Assembly: GCA_013298805.1 (NCBI GenBank)
Contig: JAAFIU010000016.1
Location: 1-36,059 of the forward strand
DNA from: Cytophagales bacterium
GTDB lineage: Bacteria > Bacteroidota > Bacteroidia > Cytophagales > Spirosomataceae
Length of the DNA: 36,059 bases
Direction of reading: 5' to 3'
Each line of letters starts with the position of its first letter. Positions within the stretch are counted from its first letter, which is position 1. Positions 17,656-26,201 of this stretch are shown piece after piece. The notes under the pieces were generated by a model. The model saw nothing but the letters and a program-made list of their open reading frames with translations, ran no database searches and was not told the origin of the DNA. The position numbers and the translations under genes are program-made.

Positions 17656-17709
17656 TTTTTATTTATTTTAAATTTGTGATGCAAGTTGCACCGTTTAAAA
17701 TTGAAATCA

Positions 17710-17725
17710 TTTGTCATTTGACAAA
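17710..17725. promoter_or_regulatory. Inverted repeat TTTGTCATTTGACAAA, putative Crp/Fnr-family site upstream of SDR
   Basis: Perfect dyad TTTGTCA-TT-TGACAAA; near-identical copy at 18336-18351. Confidence 0.65.
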
Positions 17726-17732
17726 AAACGAT

Positions 17733-18302
17733 TTAGCGAATATTTTTTCTGATTCTGCTCAAAGAAGATTGAGTAATACCTAAATAAGAAGCTATGTAAG
17801 AAAGTGGAACTCGATTGGCAACAGTAGGATATATTTCCAGAAACTTCAAATAGCGTTCAGTAGCATCTTCTGTAACTAATGGACTTCGTCTGGCCACTTT
17901 TTGCATTAATGCCTTTGAAATAATTTTATGGACAATCGTATCCCAACCAACGATGGTATTTAGTAATTCTTGCCAATCTTTTTTTGAAAAAACAATCAGT
18001 TTACAATCCGTAACTGCCTGCACATAGGCGGTTGAACAAATCTCATCATTGAAACTTTCAATATCCACGACAAGATTCTGTTCTTCAATGAAATATTTGG
18101 TAATTTCTTCGCCCTTGTTATTGTAATAACAAACTCGTGTAATACCTTCTATTACAAAGCCCACTTGTCGAGCAATTTTCCCTGCTTCAGAAAAATATTC
18201 GTCTTTACGGAGTTCTAACTCAGTCGCTTTCCTCGAAATTAAGTCTATTTGCTGTTGATTTAAACTACCAAACTGCAAAATGTATTCTATCAATTCTTTC
18301 AT
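17733..18302 (-). CDS. Crp/Fnr family transcriptional regulator
   Basis: cNMP-binding-like fold and C-terminal RVPLSYIASYLGITQSSLSRIRKNIR. Confidence 0.9.
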   Translation of the reverse strand: MKELIEYILQFGSLNQQQIDLISRKATELELRKDEYFSEAGKIARQVGFVIEGITRVCYYNNKGEEITKYFIEEQNLVVDIESFNDEICSTAYVQAVTDCKLIVFSKKDWQELLNTIVGWDTIVHKIISKALMQKVARRSPLVTEDATERYLKFLEIYPTVANRVPLSYIASYLGITQSSLSRIRKNIR

Positions 18303-18335
18303 TTTGGCAAGTTAGCTAAATTTATTTTTGCGAGA

Positions 18336-18351
18336 TTTGTCATTTGGCAAA
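18336..18351. promoter_or_regulatory. Inverted repeat TTTGTCATTTGGCAAA, putative autoregulatory site upstream of crp-like gene
   Basis: 15/16 identical to 17710-17725; ~34 bp upstream of ATG. Confidence 0.65.
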
Positions 18352-18404
18352 AAATGGTGTGGCGTGACTTAAAGTTGTGTAACCGACACAAAACATATTC
18401 GGTT

Positions 18405-19565
18405 TTAGTGTTCGCTAAAGAATTTCAGCATCGTGTTTAAAGCGTTTTCTGAGTGCATACGTTCTCCATTTTCAAGCGATTCCTTCGCCATCAGGGTGGC
18501 TCTTTTTCGCATATTTGTTTCATAAAAAGAGAGGGCTTCTTTCAAAGAATTGTGTTCATCAGACGTTAAGTGTTCACTCAATTCCAACGCATCAAGCATT
18601 GCCATATTTACCCCTTCGCCTGCAAATGGAGGCATTACGTGTGCAGCATCACCAAGCATTGTCAAATTAGGCATGGCCTCCCATGACTGATTTAAGGGCA
18701 TACAATAGATGGGACGGGGAACAAAAGGGATAGCAGTATTTTCAAATAATTCGTGCCAAATACTGCTCCATTCAGCATATTCCTTTTTGAACCAAGCCAA
18801 CAATTGTGCTTTATCAGTGAAGTCTAAACCACTTTTTGCCGACCAATGCTCATCTGTTTTGAAACTTATATAAAAACCAATTTCGCCATTTGCTCTTTGA
18901 CCCATCAATATGTCTTTTTTATTTCCGAAAGCCATTATTTTTCCACCACGGAGCAAGGCAGAAATGTTGGGTACAGATTTTTCGGCTTCATAAACGTTTC
19001 CTTCAAGCATCGTTATTCCTGAATAAAAAGGTTTAATATCTGTAAGATATGGGCGAATTTTTGAGTTTGCCCCATCAGCTGCAATCACAACGTCTGCATA
19101 AGCATTTGTGCCATTCTTGAAATGCAAAAGCCAGCCTTCATCTTGTTTTTCCATCGAAACAAAATGGCAATTCCAAGCAATTATATCCGTTTGTAAAGAT
19201 TCTAACAGGATTTTTCTTAATACTCCACGGTCTATTTCGGGGCGAAAATGTTCATGCCCAAAATTTTCATCGGGTTTATTTTCATGGTCGCTGAAGAGTA
19301 TTTCTGCACGTTCATTGACAATGACCATTTTATCAGCACCAACGAGAAAATTCTTATTAAACTCGTCGAATAATTGAGCTTTCTGCAAAGCCGCCAAGCC
19401 AGACTCTTGGTGTAAATCAAGTGGAGAACCCTGCACACGAGCATTTTTATCAATATCTCGTTCATACACTTTTACATCAACTCCCTTGAGTTGTAAAAGT
19501 CTGGCCAGTGTTAACCCGCCTGGGCCACCTCCTACAATTGCGATTTTTTTATTTTGTAATAACAT
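18405..19565 (-). CDS. FAD-dependent monooxygenase, Tet(X)-like
   Basis: IAIVGGGPGGLTLARLLQLKGVDVKVYERD, GSPLDLHQESG, MLGDAAHVMPPFAGEGVNMAMLDALEL. Confidence 0.88.
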   Translation of the reverse strand: MLLQNKKIAIVGGGPGGLTLARLLQLKGVDVKVYERDIDKNARVQGSPLDLHQESGLAALQKAQLFDEFNKNFLVGADKMVIVNERAEILFSDHENKPDENFGHEHFRPEIDRGVLRKILLESLQTDIIAWNCHFVSMEKQDEGWLLHFKNGTNAYADVVIAADGANSKIRPYLTDIKPFYSGITMLEGNVYEAEKSVPNISALLRGGKIMAFGNKKDILMGQRANGEIGFYISFKTDEHWSAKSGLDFTDKAQLLAWFKKEYAEWSSIWHELFENTAIPFVPRPIYCMPLNQSWEAMPNLTMLGDAAHVMPPFAGEGVNMAMLDALELSEHLTSDEHNSLKEALSFYETNMRKRATLMAKESLENGERMHSENALNTMLKFFSEH

Positions 19566-19589
19566 AATTTTAAATTTTATGCTACAAAA

Positions 19590-20339
19590 TTATTGCTCAT
19601 TGTACACTAATAATTGTAAAAAACGGTCATTCTCATTTTTGAATAATTCTTTCGGAGAGACACCTGAAAGCTTTTTTATTTCCTTAATGAAATGCGATTG
19701 GTCGGTAAAATTAAGTTGCGGCAGGAGTTTGCCTTCTTTGATGTGCGGAAGCGAGGCCTGAAAACGAAGAATATTGCAATACGCTTTTAGTGAAAGTCCA
19801 AAATATTGATTGAAATAACGATTGATTTGGCGTTCACTCCAAATGATTTGTTCTGAAAGTTCTCTGATGGAAATTTCGCCATTTGCCGCAAAAATCAAAT
19901 CAAACAATTTGCGTTTTCGCTCATCAATTTCTTTTGGGATAAGTGAATGGATTTTTTCAGAAACTTTATAACAGAATGTATCAAAATCGTTTAAATCATC
20001 AATATTTAAGTTCCAAAAGTTCTTATCTAATATTTTCCCGCTATTTAAAATGTCAGCCACCGAAAGTTTCAATATATATTCTACGGCCAGTGGATTGAAA
20101 CTTACCGAAAAGAAATTAGTAACCTCTTGTTTGGCACATTTAGGCTTAGTTTCTAAACCCAATAACGAAATGCGAAACTGATTATCCTCAGTTTTTGAAA
20201 ACATCAAATCAATTTTTCCATTGGGAATAACCACTGCTTCATTGTTATCTGTCAGATTTTGTAATAATGTAAAGCAATAAACATAATCAGCGAGTGATTT
20301 GTCAGGTTTTATGAGTTTGAAATTGATGGTATTATCCAT
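19590..20339 (-). CDS. AraC family transcriptional regulator
   Basis: ISIRELSEQIIWSERQINRYFNQYFGLSLKAYCNILRFQ...FTDQSHFIKEIKKLSGVSPKEL. Confidence 0.88.
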   Translation of the reverse strand: MDNTINFKLIKPDKSLADYVYCFTLLQNLTDNNEAVVIPNGKIDLMFSKTEDNQFRISLLGLETKPKCAKQEVTNFFSVSFNPLAVEYILKLSVADILNSGKILDKNFWNLNIDDLNDFDTFCYKVSEKIHSLIPKEIDERKRKLFDLIFAANGEISIRELSEQIIWSERQINRYFNQYFGLSLKAYCNILRFQASLPHIKEGKLLPQLNFTDQSHFIKEIKKLSGVSPKELFKNENDRFLQLLVYNEQ

Positions 20340-20345
20340 TATACG

Positions 20346-21638
20346 CTAACTATTATTAGAATTTAGAACCTCATCAATCTGCCTAATTATTTCACCCTCT
20401 TCACAACAAATATCAATATCCGCCGCTCTAATCGTTATTACCTTATCACTGGCAAATCTATCGGCAATCGTAAAAATATCCATCTCGCTGTTCTCTTTTC
20501 CATTTTTTTTAGGATAAATCAGCAAGACTTGGTCAATTTCTCGCCTGATTGAATAAGCCAGCATTTGATACATATCGGTTTGAGAAATTCCCTTTTTGCT
20601 GTCTTTCTTATCTCGGATTTTATACTTAGTATCAATCACCAAGGTAGGGTTTTGCAGAATTATATCATTCTTTATTTGAAATACTCTTTCTTGTGTCAGA
20701 AAACCTGTTCCCTGGGCATTGGGCTTTCTATCTATAAAATAGGTTTCAATTATTCCAAAAATAAATTCCTCAAAAACTACCTCCATCGGCAGTAAAAGGC
20801 AGAAATTGTTTTTATTAGCATCTGACTGACTAATACTCGAAGACGACAAAAACATTCGGCTCATTTCTAATACAATAGCCAAATCTTGATAAAGCGGGTT
20901 AAGTTTCACTAAGTCGCAATGGTTTTCTTGGCAATATTCGTCCGCCACATCGTCCAACAAAAACAACAAACTATTTAGTTTTTCTTTGCTTTTTTCGTTA
21001 TTTGTGAACGTTAAAAGCATTCGAGAAACAAACTTTACAATTCGATTAAACTGATTATCGTATAAAAATGGTTCGTAGGTACAATAAAAAAACTGGTGTC
21101 TGCCTGTTAGCAAATTATTTTGCACATACTGTGGAATGGCTAACGAACCTCTCAAATAACTCGTTTCTTCAGTTATTTCTTGGTAAGATTGATACGGTTG
21201 ATTGGTCAATAATTCTTCCGTATGATGTGCAAACAGAAAAATAAAAGCCTCTAACCAAGTATCAAATGGTTGACGGTCGAGCGGTAATTCAGCAAATGGT
21301 AAATTGATTTTCTTCCCGTAACTTAACCAATAAAGCACCTTTGAAATAACTTGCTCTTGGGGCATATCTTGGCAAATCTTAGGATAAATATTAACCGTCA
21401 GCCCTTCAAACTGAATAAAACCGACGTAATTATTAGCTTTTATTTTATCCCCATCAAAAGTCAGGAAACGTTGTTTTTTCTTGTCTGAACCATAGAAAGA
21501 ATCCCGCTCATCTTCCTCTAAACCATACTGTTTTCTACTTTGCCAAACTTCATCGAGATAGGTTTTAAAACGCTTGATTTTATCATCAGAAAATCCCGTA
21601 CTTACCTCTTTATCAAATTCATAAATTGATTGTATCAT
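20346..21638 (-). CDS. mcrC: McrC-like 5-methylcytosine restriction system nuclease subunit
   Basis: VGFIQFEGLTVNIYPKI, PTLVIDTKYK nuclease motif; ATG overlaps the mcrB stop. Confidence 0.9.
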   Translation of the reverse strand: MIQSIYEFDKEVSTGFSDDKIKRFKTYLDEVWQSRKQYGLEEDERDSFYGSDKKKQRFLTFDGDKIKANNYVGFIQFEGLTVNIYPKICQDMPQEQVISKVLYWLSYGKKINLPFAELPLDRQPFDTWLEAFIFLFAHHTEELLTNQPYQSYQEITEETSYLRGSLAIPQYVQNNLLTGRHQFFYCTYEPFLYDNQFNRIVKFVSRMLLTFTNNEKSKEKLNSLLFLLDDVADEYCQENHCDLVKLNPLYQDLAIVLEMSRMFLSSSSISQSDANKNNFCLLLPMEVVFEEFIFGIIETYFIDRKPNAQGTGFLTQERVFQIKNDIILQNPTLVIDTKYKIRDKKDSKKGISQTDMYQMLAYSIRREIDQVLLIYPKKNGKENSEMDIFTIADRFASDKVITIRAADIDICCEEGEIIRQIDEVLNSNNS

Positions 21639-23488
21639 TGAATGAGCAGTTGATAAGCACTTGAAACAATAGTATGAGCAAAACCAGCTTTGGCAATCGC
21701 CTTTTCTACCAAATCAACGACAATCTTATTATCCTTAGCGTTGTAAAAATATTCGCTCAACAATGGAATAACCTTCTTATTCATGGTTTTAACGAAGTCC
21801 AACTCCTCACCATCTTTAGCCATAAAATAAGAATGTCCAATGGTAAAATCTATTCCTTTTTTAGCAATAATTTGTTCATTCAAAGCTTCAAAGAAAGCTT
21901 TATACTTTGAGCTAACTTTCAATGAATCAGGATATAAAGCCGTAAATTCAAACCGTCTTCTCAAGGCAATATCCAATAAAGCAATTGATTTATCGGCGGT
22001 GTTCATTGTACCGATGATATAAAGATTCTTGGGAACGGTAAACTTGGTATGTCCGTCTGGCAACCTTACTTCCATTGCGTGGTCATTACCCCAACGTTTG
22101 TCTTCTTCAATTAAAGTAATTAATTCACCAAATACTCGTGAAATATTAGCTCGGTTGATTTCATCAATGATGATTACGTAGTTTTGAAGAGAGATTTTCT
22201 TTGATGTAATTGTTGAAGGTAGCTTTTGGGAATCTACAAAACTTCTAAACTTCTTGACCATCGTGAAATACCAAGACATATGCTGTTTCGCTAATCCTGA
22301 TATTTCAGGATTGAGCAGAGCTGATTTTCGGTCTTTAGCATTTTCGTCCTTATACAACAAAATAATATCCCTGAATTTCATTTGAATACCTTTTGTATTA
22401 TGACTCCAATTATGCCCAAGATAAACAAAAGCATCATCTCTTACTTCAATAATATTGACTGCATCTGAAATTGAGTATAATCCATTGTCTTCCAAGGCTT
22501 CAGCAACAGAATTCTTGAAACTATCGAATAATTCTTCTAAACCTTTTTCTTGTTCGATAACTTCAATAGGCTTTTGACTATCCTCATAATTTTTCAACGC
22601 TCTTTGGCATATTTTGAAAAATATACCTTCATGTCTATTGAAACTCAAACCATCACCTTCGTTGAGGTCTGGCTTAATACCCATTACAAAATCTTCATAG
22701 CTATAATTTTGGTGGAATGTAATAAAATCAAGCTGACGGTCTTCACTTTTTGCCAACTCGTTTTTGAACCATTGCTTGGCAACGTCATAACCATCTTTTT
22801 CAAAAGCGGCATCACCTTTGATAGCTCTATAAGCTAATTCTATGGTTGAATATGTTTTCCCTGTTCCTGGAGGGCCGTATAAGATTTGGTTGAGAGGTTG
22901 CTCACTTTCTACAATTTCCATCGTTGAATCTGATTGTTCCAAAATTTTATGAAATAATACTCTATGGAGTTCTTTGTAAACATGAAGTGTGGCGTTAATA
23001 TATCGACAAGTTTCATCAATTAACCATCTTTCATCTTTCCCTTTTAATTCATCAATTTCTATAATTCTCCTCTCAACATTGTTGGCTTTCAGTAAATTAT
23101 CAAAGTAGTTTAACCAATATTTTGTCAAGACTTTACTCTTAACTCTATCAAAATCAATTTTAATCAGCAATGCCTTCAACTCGGAATCAACCCCAATTGT
23201 ATAGTAAATCTCTTGATTACCGTGCTGATTTAGGTACAAACGTCCCCAAGAATACTTTTTAAAATTACCGCTAATCTGCCAACGATTATCTGGCTCAAAA
23301 TGAAACAACTTTTGATACCGTTTTTTTACTCCTTCTCCCCACTTGGTAGTTTTATTATAAATACCCTCTATAATACGCTGAGAGTCCCCTAAGTCTTGTA
23401 TTTCGTTATTCCGATAGGCTTGGTTATTCTTAATTCTTTTACTAAAAAACTCGATATCTTCAATTTGAAAAAATGCTTTCAAGCTCAT
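21635..23488 (-). CDS. mcrB: McrB-like AAA+ GTPase/ATPase with unusual N-terminal domain
   Basis: LYGPPGTGKTYSTIELA, IIDEINRANISRVFGELITLIE, GTMNTADKSIALLDIALRRRF. Confidence 0.93.
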   Translation of the reverse strand: MSLKAFFQIEDIEFFSKRIKNNQAYRNNEIQDLGDSQRIIEGIYNKTTKWGEGVKKRYQKLFHFEPDNRWQISGNFKKYSWGRLYLNQHGNQEIYYTIGVDSELKALLIKIDFDRVKSKVLTKYWLNYFDNLLKANNVERRIIEIDELKGKDERWLIDETCRYINATLHVYKELHRVLFHKILEQSDSTMEIVESEQPLNQILYGPPGTGKTYSTIELAYRAIKGDAAFEKDGYDVAKQWFKNELAKSEDRQLDFITFHQNYSYEDFVMGIKPDLNEGDGLSFNRHEGIFFKICQRALKNYEDSQKPIEVIEQEKGLEELFDSFKNSVAEALEDNGLYSISDAVNIIEVRDDAFVYLGHNWSHNTKGIQMKFRDIILLYKDENAKDRKSALLNPEISGLAKQHMSWYFTMVKKFRSFVDSQKLPSTITSKKISLQNYVIIIDEINRANISRVFGELITLIEEDKRWGNDHAMEVRLPDGHTKFTVPKNLYIIGTMNTADKSIALLDIALRRRFEFTALYPDSLKVSSKYKAFFEALNEQIIAKKGIDFTIGHSYFMAKDGEELDFVKTMNKKVIPLLSEYFYNAKDNKIVVDLVEKAIAKAGFAHTIVSSAYQLLIQ

Positions 23489-23596
23489 AATTTGTAGGTT
23501 GTGGACTCATTCTATTTTTGATTTTTATTAACCGTAAGATAGTAGTGAGGTGAAATTTTAAATAGTTTAAGTTATATAAAGGCTTTAATTATCATA

Positions 23597-24256
23597 TCAG
23601 AGACTACCTACTTTTACTATTTGAGAAAGTAAAATTTGTAACTCATCTTTATTCGCAAGTTCCCATTTAGTACCATTCAAGTGTTTTCTCAAATCTTCCA
23701 AAGTTTGAAAGCCATTATTCATTTTTTTATACACACTACCACTTGGCGTGCCTTGATTAGGAAAATAAAACTGGAAAGTATTACTATAAGCTTCATTAAG
23801 AGAAGTAGCGAACACTTGCTCAAAAAAATGAACATTATCATGGACTGGTTCAACTACTACGCAACGGCAATCATAAAACATAGCTTCCTTTTTTTCTTCC
23901 CAAGATTTACATTTATAGAGATATAAATCTTCAAGAATTCTTATTCTGAATCTATAATTGAGTTGTTCGTTAACACTCTTCGTTTTATTAATAGAAATAT
24001 CAAAAAAGATATTTGAACCTTGTTTTAAGGCTAATTTATACGTTTTTAAATTCTTAATTTTCTTTACTTCTGCTAACTTGTTAGCACTATTAAGAATATC
24101 CTTTTCTTTATGTGGGATATTAAGTGGGTCATGGTCTCCAAAAGAAATATTATCTCCTGCAATTAGAAATAATTCTCCATCTTTGGGAAATACTCTTTGT
24201 CTTGTATGCTGGTCGTAAAATTTGTTGTTTTTGTAGATGATGTTGTGTGATTTCAT
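23597..24256 (-). CDS. Hypothetical protein (219 aa) in the defence cluster
   Basis: Long ORF on the cluster strand between the ATPase and McrB; no motif recognised. Confidence 0.75.
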   Translation of the reverse strand: MKSHNIIYKNNKFYDQHTRQRVFPKDGELFLIAGDNISFGDHDPLNIPHKEKDILNSANKLAEVKKIKNLKTYKLALKQGSNIFFDISINKTKSVNEQLNYRFRIRILEDLYLYKCKSWEEKKEAMFYDCRCVVVEPVHDNVHFFEQVFATSLNEAYSNTFQFYFPNQGTPSGSVYKKMNNGFQTLEDLRKHLNGTKWELANKDELQILLSQIVKVGSL

Positions 24257-24340
24257 AGTTGAAATAAATTGTTAAGTGTGGTATATATTCTATTAAAATT
24301 TCCTATGAAAGTCCTCGCAAAGGCTTACTACTATACTTTA

Positions 24341-26197
24341 TCAGATTAAATCAATTAATTTAATACCATCTTTTTTTGATAAAGTCTCCCAAACATCAAG
24401 ATTTGGATTTTTTGTATTATTACCTACTTTTCTCAAATACTCTGCTAAATCTTTCCCATCAATTGGTTTTTGTTCTTTTTGACCATTTTTTGACCAAAAG
24501 CATCGAAAATTGGCGAAGCCAAGACTTCTTGTATAATTTTCTATGAAATGATAGCTTAGCTCTTCCTGTAATTCTACCTCAAATGATAAATTCTCATTGG
24601 TTTTATTGTCTCTCAAATTGAAATAAAGTTTCTCCCCAATATCCAATATTTTCTTGGTTTGCAAGTTTTTGTATTGACTCAACTTATCAAATTGAACAAA
24701 AATATCCTTCAATTCTTGTCTATATACAGGCGATTCTAAATCGCTATGCGAAAGAGGGTTCATCAAAATTTTTACATACTCTCTTATCTCTAAAATTGGT
24801 TGATAATTTATAGGGAAGGTTTTGTAATATGTCTCTGCTTTGTCTATTAAATTATTCAATTGCCAGATTTTTTCACCCTCGGTAGTCAGCTTATGTTGTA
24901 AGGGTAAAAGTTCGTCTAATAAATCTTCACAGGCTTTACGAAGCGAATTAGCTGCTGCTGGAAACTCAAATTCATGAAAATGTTTGATGGCATTTTCGAT
25001 ATAACTTTCAGTTTTTTTGATGAATGGCTTCGTTGGGGTAGTTCTGTCATCTTCATACATTTCAAAATGTTGCCACTCGCCTTCTTGCCCTGCTGTAATT
25101 ATTTGTCTTTTTGTTTTTTCGTAAAATGCTCTATCATGCGTAAACACAATTAATTGAAAATCTCGTGCATACTTGTTAAGCAATAAATCTAAAACCTTAC
25201 GGCGATTACTCATGTCCAAACTAACCAATAAATCATCTAAAACTAATAATTGAAAATCTGCATTATCCACATAATCTTTTCTTATATCTACAATTGCAAA
25301 TCGAATCGCAATCCCAATGGCTGTCCATTTTGCTTCATTCAAAAATGATTGAGGTCTGGCAATTGTATGACCGTCATAATCGGGAATCTTCAAGCGAATT
25401 TTAGGCAACCCAATAGGATTATCGCTTTCTTTTCCCGACAATTCTCCATCACCTCCATACTTCTTAAACTCCTGTTCACACTGTAATTCAAATCGCAATG
25501 ATTTATAGTCTAATTGCTCATTGAGAAGTGTATTGCCTTCAAGATTGATACGTGCAATAATTCCTGACAATTCCTCAACAAACCTTCTGAGATTTGTTAC
25601 ATATTCTTGTTCAAGATGCAGAGGGTTAATTGCAGTTTGGGCATCTTTAGGTATCCGTCTTTCTCCCTTTTTTAAATCTTCCCAAATCTCCTTACAATCA
25701 AAAGATTCTTTAGCTTGGTGGATTAGCCTAATTGATTTGATAACCTTCAAATATGGGAACAGTTCTTTCTCAAACAAATTGAATAAATCCATTTCATCCC
25801 CGTGTTTAAAATCGGCTATTTTAAACATAAAGCGATAATTAATAAAATCAGAACCAAGAAGTGTAGCTTGTGTATTAGGTAGATTCTTAATCGTATAATC
25901 ACCAAGTGTTATTTTATATTCACTGCTATCTTGAAGTGTAATTTTCACAAAAGAGGCATTGGCATCTGGTGTATTTAAATTTAACAGACTACTTGTATTT
26001 CCTTGTGTAAAATAACAATCCAACCGACTTGCATCTTTACCCACCGCCTCCAAAAGCGTATATAAAGCCCAATAAATTGAGCTTTTACCGCTGCCATTTT
26101 CGCCATAAAGCAATACATGATTGCCATTAATTTTAATTGGCTCGTTATCGGTAAAGAACTTAAAATAGTTAATGTGTAGTGCTTGTATCGGTTTCAT
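24341..26197 (-). CDS. SMC/RecF-like AAA ATPase
   Basis: Walker A LLYGENGSGKSSIYWALY, Walker B/D-loop LLVLDDLLVSLDMSNRRK, H-loop FTHDRAFY; signature-like FLNEAKWTAIGIAIRFAI. Confidence 0.88.
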   Translation of the reverse strand: MKPIQALHINYFKFFTDNEPIKINGNHVLLYGENGSGKSSIYWALYTLLEAVGKDASRLDCYFTQGNTSSLLNLNTPDANASFVKITLQDSSEYKITLGDYTIKNLPNTQATLLGSDFINYRFMFKIADFKHGDEMDLFNLFEKELFPYLKVIKSIRLIHQAKESFDCKEIWEDLKKGERRIPKDAQTAINPLHLEQEYVTNLRRFVEELSGIIARINLEGNTLLNEQLDYKSLRFELQCEQEFKKYGGDGELSGKESDNPIGLPKIRLKIPDYDGHTIARPQSFLNEAKWTAIGIAIRFAIVDIRKDYVDNADFQLLVLDDLLVSLDMSNRRKVLDLLLNKYARDFQLIVFTHDRAFYEKTKRQIITAGQEGEWQHFEMYEDDRTTPTKPFIKKTESYIENAIKHFHEFEFPAAANSLRKACEDLLDELLPLQHKLTTEGEKIWQLNNLIDKAETYYKTFPINYQPILEIREYVKILMNPLSHSDLESPVYRQELKDIFVQFDKLSQYKNLQTKKILDIGEKLYFNLRDNKTNENLSFEVELQEELSYHFIENYTRSLGFANFRCFWSKNGQKEQKPIDGKDLAEYLRKVGNNTKNPNLDVWETLSKKDGIKLIDLI

Positions 26198-26201
26198 TTT
26201 G

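Noticed and set aside
18405-19565. Calling this an acquired tet(X) resistance gene
   Set aside because: Similarity is at family-motif level only, with no mobile element nearby; function cannot be assigned from sequence.
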